Positions 24,343-35,569 of a stretch of DNA of 64,000 nt are shown one piece after another. How positions within the stretch are numbered: the stretch's first letter is position 1; each line of letters opens with the position of its first letter. Below the pieces are notes generated by a model. That model did not search any database. It worked only from the letters and a program-made list of their open reading frames with translations, and was not told the origin of the DNA. The stretch comes from Psilocybe azurescens (lineage: Eukaryota; Basidiomycota; Agaricomycetes; Agaricales; Agrocybaceae). Location of the stretch: assembly GCA_023853785.1 (NCBI GenBank), contig JAJIRX010001050.1, positions 1 through 64,000 on the forward strand, read 5' to 3'. Position numbers and translations under genes: made by a program.

Positions 24343-26009
24343 ATGGGGTTTGTTGGAAGGACCATAGTGTGTTCCCTGAGGTCCCAAGTACAAATTTCCA
24401 TCATATCATTGCATCCTATGCCGTACAATTCACTCTTCTCCCCTCTTAAAATCGGTTATAACATGACGAAGAACCGTATATTCATGGCGGCACTGACCAG
24501 AGATCGTGCGAAAGACTCAATCCCATCTGAGCTCATGAAAGAGTACTACGTCCAGCGCGTCAGTGCAGGTATGATTGTAACGGAAGCCATCATGATATCG
24601 CCTCAGGGGTATGTCTCCATAATGATTGTGACAATACCATGCATATAATCTGTTTTTCTCGCAGAGGTGAATGGGGTTCTGCACCAGGGATCTGGAACGA
24701 TACTCAGGTGGCAAGATGGAAGAATATTGTGGATTCAGTACATGAGGCTGGAGGGATCATATACGCGCAGGTTAGTCCCGCATTGGACTATTTTCATGTT
24801 TATACTAAGAGGGTTTACCAGTTTTGGCATGGTATACTTATGCCTTTAATTTACACCCAAACTGAATCTATGTTGACCTATCTTTCAGGAGGCCGTGCGT
24901 TGCACCCGGATGCACCCCTACAGAAGCTTTCTGGATTGGTAAGCTCTGCGGCTTAGGTGTAGTGATCAGTTTGATTTACATTGATGTTATAGCCTGTATA
25001 CGCCCCGTCTGCCATTAAGGCCAGGGGTGGGAAGTTCAGAGCACTTCCTGGTACCCCGGGATATGTCACGGTGAGATTATACACTGCCAGACAGTATAAC
25101 CAGCGTCTTAACCAATTCGGTGATTTCGAAAAGCCCACAGAGATTGACGACCCTCAAATTTTAATCGAACAATTTAAACATGCAGCCCTCAACGCCAAAA
25201 AAAGCAGGGTTTGATGGCATTGAGCGTAAGTCTTTTAGTCGAAAAGATATGTTACTAGACACATATGCTAACTATCAATGTGTAACGTAGTTCACTGCGG
25301 TAATGGGTACTTGATACACACGTTCCTCGACTACACATCGAATAAACGAACCGATCGTTGGGGAGGTAGTATTGAGAATCGGTCTCGATTTGGCTTGGAA
25401 GTTATCAAGGTCTTGATTGAGGTCTTTGGGAGTAATATTGGGGTGAAGCTCACGCCTTGTGGAGGAGTGAATGATATGGGGTTCGTGACCTGATTTACTT
25501 ATTTCGTTTCGGGGGATAACCGTACTTGCTGTTTGCTACCTTTAGAATGCCACTGGAGGACACCATTAGCACCTTCTCATATTTTATTACGGAAGTCGAT
25601 AGGTTGGATATCGCATATATCGTCCTCCGTCGTTATCAGTCAGCATCTGATACGTTCTACAACGGTATGTAGTTTTCCATCTATGTCAAGTCCAGTGACT
25701 AATTCAAAGTTAAGGTGTTTCTCGATCGACAAAACACGACGTGCTGGAGGCGTATGGCACCTTAATCAAGCACTCAAAGCTGGTCGTCAATGGGGAGTTA
25801 CGGCCGATGAAGGAGACGTACTCATCTCTTCTGGGAAGGTCGATGCCATTTCCATTGGATTAAAATGGATCCCACATCCGGATTTGGCTAAACGCATAGA
25901 AAATGAGAAACCCCTCGACAATGTACTCGACGTGACATATTTATACGGCAATCACACCCACACGGACTACCATATCGGGTACACTGATTATCCTGAGGCA
26001 GTGTACTAG
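24343..26009 (+). CDS. Old Yellow Enzyme-type NADH:flavin oxidoreductase (ene-reductase)
   Basis: OYE family landmarks occur in order: LHPMPYNSLFSPLKIG, RIFMAALTRDRA, MKEYYVQR, GMIVTEAIMISPQG, EWGSAPGIWNDTQVARW, GGRALHPDAP, VYAPSAIKARGGKF, AALNAKKAGFDGIE, TDRWGGSIENRSRFGLEV, KVDAISIGLKWIPHPDLA and IGYTDYPEAVY at the C-terminus. These are FMN TIM-barrel enzymes that reduce activated C=C bonds with NAD(P)H. About eight short introns are needed. Two one-base problems occur, both in homopolymers: a run of seven A at about 25197-25203 where six fit, and GGGG at 25792-25795 where five fit. The catalytic-loop pair usually HGANGYL reads HCGNGYL here. The start is uncertain; ATG 24343 and an in-frame ATG about 75 bases downstream are both possible. 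It lies tail to tail with P450 A. Confidence 0.85.
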
Positions 26010-26819
26010 TGTTATATTCTTGACCCGATTCGCTATGCCACTTTTAATAGGAGGAGAGGTAAAAATCTTTTACTTCCATCCTGAAGAAGATCGGGAAAGA
26101 GGTGGATCAACCTATATTTAAAATATGTTAATGAGGATATTGATGGGACAGAGGTCGGCAGGAGACGCTAGATCGAGGAGTGCATAATTACAGCACCATA
26201 ACAAATCCGGTAGATAATATACTCCCAGGAGTTAAGACACAGAAACTAGCTGGAAAAGAAGCGCTGCCTAGTAATATATGACGCCGCTAGTTCGCAACGG
26301 AAAATATTCCCCACTATTATGTATCACCACAAAGAAGGTTTTGCACACCCCTTACCCGCTACTCTCTTGCGTCGTACAGAAGCCATGATCAATCACTATG
26401 TAGCAAGTGCCAGAATTGATGTATCAACCTCTGTTAGCAGGGGAGCGGGGCAGGCAACAGGACCAAACAATGCACAAATGCGATGAGCGGCGCGAAAAAT
26501 TGGCTTGCTCGTCGTTGGGACCGCCTTTCAGCGCGCAAAAAAATCCGTTGTGGTCCTGTAAGCCACCGCAGGCTATTTATACCCTTTGCGCAGGGGATGG
26601 ACACCGGCGCGGGATGGATTGGGCGGGGCGCATTTGGACAATGTTCTAATATCAGATGGTCATTTCTGTCACCAGGAACTCTTTTTTGGATGCTTATGTT
26701 CATGGGATAAGGTCCAATGGCAGAAATGTACTGGATTTGTTATACACACGTTCACTAAAGCGTGGACCAAGAAGAAATCTTGAAAAACATAACAGCACAA
26801 ATAAATATGAACACGGAAC
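26010..26819. other. Spacer between convergent OYE and P450 A genes
   Basis: A GC-rich patch at 26480-26640 is open in several frames on both strands without any recognisable protein. No gene is called. Confidence 0.4.
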
Positions 26820-29042
26820 CTAATCAGCACGTGCAATCCACTTATAACAATCCTCGATAACTTTCATCCTGTCTGTGTCCCGTGGAGTAATTTTACACTT
26901 GAATTCCTTAGGTGATAAGGTTAGCCCCTGTAAATTTACTCAGCAAAGCTCTTTCAATGTTAAAAGAAACATACTGACATCGGTATATTCATCTGCGACG
27001 TTCCATTTTTCGGGTTGAGGTATCGGGCCACCTATAGGAGCAAAATCAAAAGCCCAAATAAGTCGCATGACGGCGAGATTCTATTATTTTGAGTCAAGAT
27101 GATATCATCAATAACAGGACTGGCTCATACCAAGTTCATATTAGCAAGGTGCATTCCAGGGCAGAGGCGCTAGAAAGTTGTAAATTGTCACTCCGAGGCC
27201 GCAGAAAAGATGGAAAGAAGCTTCCCGTACCTTCCCACTTCCAAATGGAAGAGTAGAACGTATATTGTAGTCTTTTTCAATCCCCGGTCTCGTTCCGTCA
27301 GGGGTCAACAGATACCGCTCAGGCCAAAACTCATCCGGGCGTTCGAAGAGGTCTATGAATTTTGATGATTAAGGGTGTGGTTACTGCGGTGGAAGAAATA
27401 CACACCTGGATCATGCATTATCCCCCTTCGAGTATCATCAATAAGGGTAATGCGAATACTTTTGCTTGCAATACTTACATATATTGATGATAATTGGTGC
27501 CCCTTTAGGGATGGTATACTCTCGATACTAGGATGATCGACATATATGAAGCCAAATGAAGATATTTGAGACTTAATCACTCACTTGACAATCGGTAAAT
27601 GCAGCATGCGGAACACCGACGGGGCCAGCAGGTGTCATACGATGTATCTGATCATATCCTTGTTTAATCTCATGGCTGATTATAGTGGATTGAATATATC
27701 AAACCTCTTTTATCAACGCTTGAACGTAGGGCAAAGCGCTAACATCGCTGTAAACTGGGAGCCTTTTCTTTCCAACAACTGTGTCGACTTCATTTTGAGC
27801 CTTTCGCAGAGAAGCAGGTGACTTCATGAGCCGGAGGACTAGAGATTGTAGAAGTGCTGAGGATGTGTCTGTTCCACCATCTATCAGAATTCCGCCTAGA
27901 TATCTATGTACACGAAAGGTGAGTAGATTTACAAGACGTCACTCAGATTCGGTGCCTACCCAGTCAATTCCCGGCTAATTCCAAGCTCGGATTGTCGACG
28001 CAGGACATCTTCGATCATGGATCCGGTCTTATTCCCGTTGGTAACCTTCTGTTCAGTGTGCTCTAAAAAGAAAAGTACAAGGCTCGCTGTAGCCTTCGCG
28101 TCTCCCTCCAAAGTTGCTTGAACGGAGCCCAGCGCTCTGGAATATATTTCAGAATAGGAATGAGGTCGACAGGTGCCGCTTCAGGAGATACTGTCTTCAA
28201 TAGTTGATGCGTATATTCGCGGTATTGCGTGGGCTCTGGTGAGTTGTACCTCGGCGCGGGCTTTCCAAAGAGAACCGAAGTTATGAAGGAGAACGCAAAA
28301 CGAGAGACATGGGAACGGAAGTCCTGTGGTCGTTATATCAGATTTTCAGGGCACAAAAGACACCACAGAGGAAGACTACTTCGGGGCCATGCAAAATATC
28401 GTATAGCAGCTGCGTTGTTTCGGTCTCCGAAATTGGAAGGTGCGTTTGGACGGCTTGCGGAGTCACCAACGGTTGGATTGCTTTCCGACTCGTTTTCCAG
28501 ACATGATTATCTGTAAGAGTGTCAGCATAAACGGCATCAGTATAGGCGTATATGAAGATCATATTCACCGGCAGGCGCAAAAGAAAAACATTCCCCCAGT
28601 GACCACATCCAATGCGTATAGGAAAGGGCGGGATGACGTTTCACTGATGCGATCATCAAGGAGCTCCTTTACACTTTTCATGTCTGAAAGTACAATGATC
28701 GTCTGATTCGCAACTTTCACCTAGATTATTTACGAAGTTAGTCTAGTTACCCACCATTGCGACACATCGTGCACGCACCGAGATAATACCGCCATACTCC
28801 TGAGCCCATTCGCTGAACCTGGTTCATAACAACACGATGGATGAGCAAAGATAACATGGAAGAAGGGGAGACTCGACAAACTTAAGGAAGGTGAATTTGG
28901 GTGGGATTAGGTGTATGTTTCCCAATATCGGGAGGGTTGGAGGGCCAGGTGGTAGACTTTTGTCTCGTCTGCCGATGCTTAGCAGCTTGTATATCAGCCA
29001 AGCAGCGCCTAGTACGACCAGTGATGTAAGCGTAGGGTACAT
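26820..29042 (-). CDS. Cytochrome P450 monooxygenase A
   Basis: The N-terminal membrane anchor ([20 protein letters not shown]) is followed by the proline hinge [18 protein letters not shown] and [13 protein letters not shown]. The middle holds [16 protein letters not shown] and [22 protein letters not shown]. The I-helix oxygen-binding motif is GGTDTSS. The K-helix ExxR is EIHR, formed across an intron. PERF-like [13 protein letters not shown] precedes the haem loop [14 protein letters not shown], whose codons are split after the lysine. The end is [23 protein letters not shown]. The length, about 520 residues, is normal for a microsomal P450. About a dozen short introns are needed. Two homopolymer indels are apparent: near 28591-28600 and in the A-run 28065-28069 (plus-strand coordinates). 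It is the outermost member of a same-strand array; family-level CYP assignment was not attempted. Confidence 0.85.
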
Positions 29043-30311
29043 TGAGCGAGAGGAAATTGACTAGGAGGGTTTGGTGTCTTGCGATGTAGCAACCTGCTAC
29101 TCAATGTCGAGCACAGAGAGGACCTCAAGACGGATTATAGTGACGAATCAGCGGGGTGGTATTACACGAGAAACAGTCCTAATCGTATCTAAATAGAGTG
29201 AAATGACAGAAAGAGAGAGGTATGAATGAATAATAAACGTAATTGCCATCGGGAGACGAGTAATGCATGAGTGATCGCCGTTCTGCACAAATTTTGAAAA
29301 CCAAAAGTACTTGTTCCGGGTAAATATTTGCTACCCCAGTCTAAATCGTTCCAGAACCCTGTTATACCATGAAAAGCCAAAAAGGTGGAACAACCGAAGA
29401 TTGCAGGTAATCTAGATGAACGTTGTTGAGCTGCGGAGCGGTTATTGAAAGGGAATCCTGTCTGCACATCAAGGGAAAAATGATCAAATGGCAGGCTAAA
29501 TATACGGAGGCCTTCAACGTAAATGGTCGAGATGTGCTGGGAGGTTTACATATCTTTCGATAAATAGCTATACGCGGAAGATAAGGGCATCATATACATA
29601 CCTTAACTATGATCGGTAAATAGTAAATTCAATTATATCACCTCTTCTTCGATGAACAGAGACCCGCCTGACTATTCAAGGAGATAATCATGCACGTCAC
29701 TAAGCAAGTGATGAATAGGAGCATGAGCTTATGAGGTCTCCAAACCGCCAGTAGCCGTCAGCACTGTCGTCCCGTGGTCGTAGAGTTTGACGCAGTAACC
29801 ATCCATATTGGTGTGCACAGAAAAATTATGTCGCGAGATAATTCGCTGAGAATGAGCAACAAAAATAAAGGAGGTGAATTCGATTGGGATTCGAAGGCAG
29901 CGGTTTGTGACCGACATATACACAGATAAGCGAAGAAAGCGGAGGAGGTCCGAGTAACGATTACGTAATTAACTTAGGGGCGGCCGCCATATCCATAGAA
30001 ATGTCGATGAGGTCTCGACCATGTCATATTGCATGAATGTAGATCCACAAAGCACTGATACCCAAAATAAGGGTGAGCCTTTGATCGTTCACCATGAGGG
30101 GAATGGCCCACCCACTACTGAGAGATGTCGACATCTTTGAGGAATCAGCGAAGTGGCGGAGGATATTAAGATCGAGAAACCTTGAGAGGAATGGCCGCAC
30201 ACAGAAGATTAATATGAAGATAGGATAGCTCCACAGTTTATATTTGAGATATTGCCGGTATATGCGGAGGGAATGAGTTTTCGGCAACCCTGAATTAAGT
30301 CAAATATCGTA
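29043..30311. other. P450 A upstream region, no gene seen
   Basis: It holds the presumed promoter of P450 A at the left end and short ORFs without recognisable content. The region ends at the 3-bp GTA duplication flanking the next element. Confidence 0.45.
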
Positions 30312-31403
30312 CACTGCTGGCGCTGACCGCTGTATGTCTGACATACATCAATTTATATACATGACTGATATAAGAATTGATGTAAGTATGACATATATCA
30401 TTTATGTTTAGAAATAATACAGATATCAGACATATATTCTGTTTTTTGGCTGTATTTTGAACAAACACAATTTCTGTTTCTAAGCTGTAAGTAAATAAAC
30501 ACCTGAATAAACATAATTTCAAGTTCTCTTTGGCTGTTTGTCAAAGATCCAAAATAGGCGTATATAATTGCTGTATGTTATACAAACATAACTTGTCTAA
30601 ATAAAACTTACAGTTAAAGAACAGAACTTCTGTTAGTAAAACAAACAGAATTTGTGTATGTAATTATTGTATGTCAAACTTACACTGAAACATACAGTAT
30701 TTGACTTGCTCAGCAAGTCAATGAGTGTGCAAAGAATTCACATTTCGAGTGCGATGGTGACTCGCACATGACATTTAAACAATTGAATCTACTTTATTAT
30801 CAACTCGCAGTTCATTCAATTTAGTCCATTTGATGTGATAAAGACGTATATTTTACTGACTACAGAGTGCAAAGATCTATTTAGTTAACCCTTTATAAAC
30901 AACAAGGCCAAAGTGAATTGATACTTATATATTCAATCATTTATTATCATGTGTGAGTCACTGTTGCACTCAAAATGTGAATTCTTTGCACACTCATCAA
31001 CTTGCTCAGCAAGTCAAATACTGTATATTTTGGTGTAAGGTTGACATACAGCAATTATATACACAAATTCTGGTAGTAAAACAAACAAAAACTCTGTTTT
31101 TCAACTGTAAGTTTTATTTACAAAAGTGATGTTTGTATACAGCAATTATATACACAATATTTGTATGTAAAACATACAGTAATTATATACAGCTATTCTG
31201 TCTATTTGGTATTTTATGTACTTACAGCTTAGAAACAGAAATAGGGTTTGTTTAACATACAGCCACTGAACACAATATATGTCTGATTGATGTATTATTT
31301 CTAAATATAATTGTTGCATACCATATGTACATACATCAATTATTACATAAGTCATATATATAATTTGTGTATGTCAGACATACAGCGATCAGCGCCAGCA
31401 GTG
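30312..31403. mobile_element. CACTG-ended foldback DNA transposon (CACTA/EnSpm-like), 1092 bp
   Basis: Both ends read CACTGCTGGCGCTGA inward and are followed by related TGTATGTCTGACATACA sequence. A GTA triplet flanks the element on each side (30309-30311 and 31404-31406), fitting the 3-bp target duplication of CACTA elements. The inverted arms are long (about 440 bp) but diverged. They meet near the inner pair AGTGTGCAAAGAATTCACAT, at about 30724 and its complement near 30980. A palindromic TTGACTTGCTNAGCAAGT lies in each arm. No transposase frame is present. It is rich in A and T, inserted just downstream of P450 B, and lies between two P450 genes. Confidence 0.85.
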
Positions 31404-31448
31404 GTATGTACCAACGAACTCTCAAGACAAGGGTCGCAAGCCCATATT

Positions 31449-33675
31449 TTAAATACTACTATAACACTCTTCTATAACCTCAATCTTTTCTTTACTCCGT
31501 GGGGTGATCTTACAATTGAATGGTTTAGGGCTAAGGTTAATGCCCTATAAAGCTGAAGTCAGAAAGCTTGGTACACTGTACAGAAGTTCACTGACATCAA
31601 TAAATTCATCTGCAAGGCTCCATTTTTCAGATCGAGGAACCGAGCCGTCTATGGGAGAAAAATTGAATGCCCAAAGAAGGCGCGTGACTGCAAGACTCTA
31701 TAATTGTCAGTTAGTGTAAGACACGTCAACTAGAAAAATAAGAAGTACTATGTTTGTAGTGGCGAGGTGCATTCCGGGGCAAAGTCTCTACAGAAGTCGT
31801 GAATCATCAGTCTATGAGCGGGAAAGGGGGAAGTGAGCCATCCTCTACCTTGCCACTTCCAAACGGAAGGCTCAAACGGATGGTGTAGCCTTTCTCAAGC
31901 CCTGGCTTGGTTCCATCAGGGGTCAGTAGGTACCGTTCTGGCCAAAATTCCTCCGGACGTTCGAAAAGATCTTCAAGTTTGCAGTATTGATATCATACAA
32001 AAATCGTCACTGCAATATAAGAATCACATACCTGGGTTATGGAATATCCCCCTTCAAAGGTAATGATCAGTTGCAAGTGCAAACACTTCGATGTGGGAAA
32101 CTTACAGACGTTGGTAAGAATTGGAGTACCCTTAGGTATAGTATATCCCCGATACTACGTTACAAAGATTGCATAATGGATACAAATATATGTTAATAAA
32201 GCGACCCACTCACTTGGCAATCCTCTCTCGTGGCATGAGGGATGCCAGCGGGGCCAGCAGGTCTCAGCCGATGCACCTATCGGGGTCATTGAACAGAATT
32301 ATAATAACGAGAAGACAAATTTGGACTTGCCGTACCTCTTTGATCATAGCTTGGACATACGGTAAGGACTGGATATCGTGAGCGGCCGGAAACCTTAAAT
32401 CTCCCAACACATTGTCAATTTCATCTTGGGCCTTGCGCAACGATTCAGGAGAGTCAATGAGACAGAGGACCAAAGACTGAATAAGCGATGCGGATGTTTC
32501 TGCTCCTCCATCAAGCATAATTCCGCCAATGTAACTGGGTTGTAGATAATCAGTTTAAATTACACGCAAATCGAGTGTAGATACTTACCCAATCATATCC
32601 CGACTTAACCCTAGCTCTACTTGTTTGTCTATAATACTTTCAATTAAGGTACCACTCCTATGCCCAGTGCTGATCCTTTCTTCGGCATATTCTAGAAGCG
32701 AAAAGTATAGTGATTTCTGTAGCTGTCGCGTTGTCCTCCAAAGCTGCTTCCAAGGCGCCAATCGTTCGGGAACGTATTTAAGAAGCGGAACGAGGTCTAC
32801 AGGGGCAGCCGCTGGAGCTACTGTTCGCGAGAAGTGCCGCATGTAGGCACGGAATAACGATGCCTCTGTCGAGTCGTGTCTTGGTGTAGGCTTTCCAAAA
32901 ACGACAGAGGTCACAAAAGACAGTGTAGCCCGGGAGACATGAGAGCAGAACTCCTGGGGTAGCATTGACGTCAGAGATTCCAAGGCGATAAAAGTAGAGA
33001 AAGTCACTGCGTACCTCGGGGTGATGTAAAATGTCATATAAAGCTGCCTCGTCTCCACATCCACAACAGGAAGATGTGCCTGGACGGCCTGAGGCGCCAT
33101 CAATGGTTGGACTACTTTACGGCCAATTTTCCAGATGTGACTATCTATTCGAGTGGTGTGTAGGTGGGAATGAGATCCTGTTTATACTGGGACAATATTT
33201 ACTATACCTGAAGTTGCCAAAGCGAAGTAATTTTTGTCTGTGACGACGTCTGCAGCGTATAAGGAAGGACGGGATGATGTTTCGTGGCTGCGCTCATCGA
33301 GGAGCTCTTTCACAATGGTCATGTCCGATATTATGATCACTGTTCCGTTGGCTACTTTGAGCTACATAGCCCGAATTGGTCTAGTAGTCCGTGGTAACGG
33401 TGAAAAGAAATCGTACCGATATAATCCCGCCATACTCTTTTGCCCACTCCGTGAATCTAATTTGTTATATCGCGATGAGCAGTCAAGTTAGACGCATAGG
33501 AACAGATTTACGAACTTAAGAAACGGGAATTGAAGCGGGAGTAAGTGTATGTTCCCCAAAATCGGGATGGTTGGAGGTCCGGGTGGTAGCTTTTCGTCTC
33601 GACGACCAAAACGGGCGATCTTGCAGATAAGCCAGAAAAGACCAAATATGATCAGAAAAAGAACCTATGGTCCAT
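31449..33675 (-). CDS. Cytochrome P450 monooxygenase B
   Basis: Anchor MDHRFFF then LIIFGLFWLICKIARFG, hinge [18 protein letters not shown]. Middle exon HVSRATLSFVTSVVFGKPTP and DLVPLLKYVPERLAPWKQLW. I-helix GGAETSA, ExxR as EVHR across an intron, [18 protein letters not shown] region, haem loop [14 protein letters not shown], and C-terminus ITPRSKEKIEVIEECYSSI. Length and exon plan follow P450 A. The initiator ATG (33673-33675) is in frame with the anchor only if the A-run at 33656-33660 is one base longer. It stands 361 bases from a small acidic-protein gene on the same strand, an arrangement repeated at P450 E. The substrate is unknown. Confidence 0.85.
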
Positions 33676-34035
33676 TAAGAAAGAGGAAGTAATTAAGACA
33701 GTTGGGATACGTGAGGGTTGATCCTGAAGTAAGACAGCAATTCACTACTTGCAGTCGACCGCAGAGAGGACCTAAGACGGAATAGGAGTCAATATAAAAG
33801 ATGACGATTGAAAGCCATTGAACACGCTTTATATACTTGATAATATAGGCATAACAGAAGTAGAGATAACAACGGGACAAACAAAGTGGCCCCGAGCGAG
33901 TGAAAGATGATCGACGCTATAAATGTTAGAAGCGAATTACCACCCGAATAAGGATTTCATAACCAGCTAATATGTACAAGCTTTGCTCACAGATTTTGCC
34001 GTTACGTAAAAACATGGGAATGTGGTCGGTATAAA

Positions 34036-34672
34036 TTAAATTCGACTGTATAACCACTGGTGTACCGGAGTTGAATATACGCCGACATCTACTGGGATGA
34101 CTAGATGGTCTTCCCAGCGATAGAACTCCTTCCCAGTCACAGTCTTGTATCCTGTTCGGACGGCGCTTGCGATTTGTGCGTCTTTGGCCTGCTCAATCAC
34201 TGATTCGTTGGATTGATCGCCAGCACTGAGGACGTGCTCTTGGACAAGGTCGATGGCTAGACGTGAAGAATGGGCGATGATACGGGCCCAGAGAAAGGAA
34301 TATTTAGTTAGTCTGTACGGCAGAGATTGGGACGGCGATACGGCGGGAGGGGTGCGTGATGAAGATCTAACCGAGGTTTATGTACCTTTATCAAGGTAAT
34401 CTGTGAAGGAAATAAACAGCGTTAACCCTCGTTCAAAATTAAAAGTGGAGGATGAACGAGTATAGTTGACGATTTGACGGTGGTCGCGAGGCGTAAGGAG
34501 AAAGTCGTACCTTCTTTTTCTCTCCCTTCTCGCCTCCTCCCAGGGCACCGTTAATAGCGCCCAGGATAGCACTTGTGCCGTTGTTCTCAGTCTTTCCGTT
34601 AGACTCGGCGGAGTTACCCTGGGTCTTGCTCGCGCTCTCCACCTCGTTAACGACCTTCTTTAAGAAATCCAT
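34036..34672 (-). CDS. Small conserved fungal protein, copy 1
   Basis: Exon 1 encodes MDFLKKVVNEVESASKTQ, a Asn/Glu-rich linker and SAILGAINGALGGGEKGEKK. A very short exon encodes DYLDK. The last exon encodes AIDLVQEHVLSAGDQSNES and GYKTVTGKEF, ending at 34036. There is no signal peptide or membrane segment, so a soluble intracellular protein is likely. Similar small proteins with a DYLDK...QEHV...TGK pattern are widespread in fungi but I know no assigned function. The phase between exon 1 and 2 works in copy 2 but is one base short here, in the T-run 34515-34519 on the plus strand. The paralogue is at 52238-53016. Confidence 0.65.
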
Positions 34673-35209
34673 TTCCGTGAGGGTAATGTTGCGTGTGAAA
34701 TTGAATGAAAATTGGGAAGATAAGGTATGTCAATCGATAGGTGTTCAGATTGCAGAGAGTTAATGCGAAAGTTTTTATGCAGAGGCAACCCGCGCCTTTT
34801 ATATTTTGCTATGCCCTGCGCCAAGGCTAATACTCCGAATATGGATATAATGACCCTCGCATTTGAAATTTGTGGGGTTGATCTTACCCCTGAAGCGCCC
34901 AGGCAGGCCCTGACAGAACCTGAATGCCCCTGTATGATCTTCCGTTCAAATTTAAACTATTCTGAAGTTAATCATTTCTGACTGACGTCAAACGACTTCT
35001 CTGAGTCAGAGAACAGAACATTTTTGTGCATATGTACGATAAGAATGTCATATGGGCATGACTTACGCTGGGGCAGGGAAAGCTGGTAAATGAGAAAGGG
35101 AGTGGGAGTGGGGAGACAACTCGGAAGAGGAAGAGGAAGAGGTAGTGTATATTGAGAGCTGCGATGCGATGCTATGTTATCACGTCGAGAGCTCTAATAT
35201 CCAGGTGTC
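34673..35209. other. Spacer upstream of the small protein gene
   Basis: Presumed promoter; a short AAGAGG microsatellite lies at about 35118-35140. No gene. Confidence 0.4.
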
Positions 35210-35569
35210 CTTTGTAGAGGTATAACAAGGGTCGTAAAATATTTGAATTATAAATCAATTGTGAACTTTGAAAAGTATTTTATATGTGGGGAAGCCTGAA
35301 TTGTCCTCAAGATCACAAGTCCGTGACAATCTATAAATTTCTTTGTACTTCAACTTCAAAGGATCTTTGTAGAGCAATCATGGGCATATATTCCTCTACA
35401 AAGCTACTTTGAATTCTGCGCCCACTCAATTCAAGGCAACTTTATAGATTGTCACGTATTTATGCTATTATAGTCAATACAGGTCTCCTCCGCAAATAAT
35501 TTTTTTTTTAAAGGTGAAAGTTAACCTATACTTGGAATATTTTACAACCCTAATTATACCTCTACAAAG
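35210..35569. mobile_element. MITE with CTTTGTAGAGG termini, 360 bp
   Basis: Both ends read CTTTGTAGAGGTATAA inward, and the similarity continues for about 40 bases (AGGGT.GTAAAATATT). Inside lie further inverted pairs: GTGACAATCTATAAA facing TTTATAGATTGTCAC, and ATCTTTGTAGAG facing CTCTACAAAG. No clear target duplication is seen at the ends. The element has no coding capacity and would fold into a branched hairpin. Confidence 0.6.
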
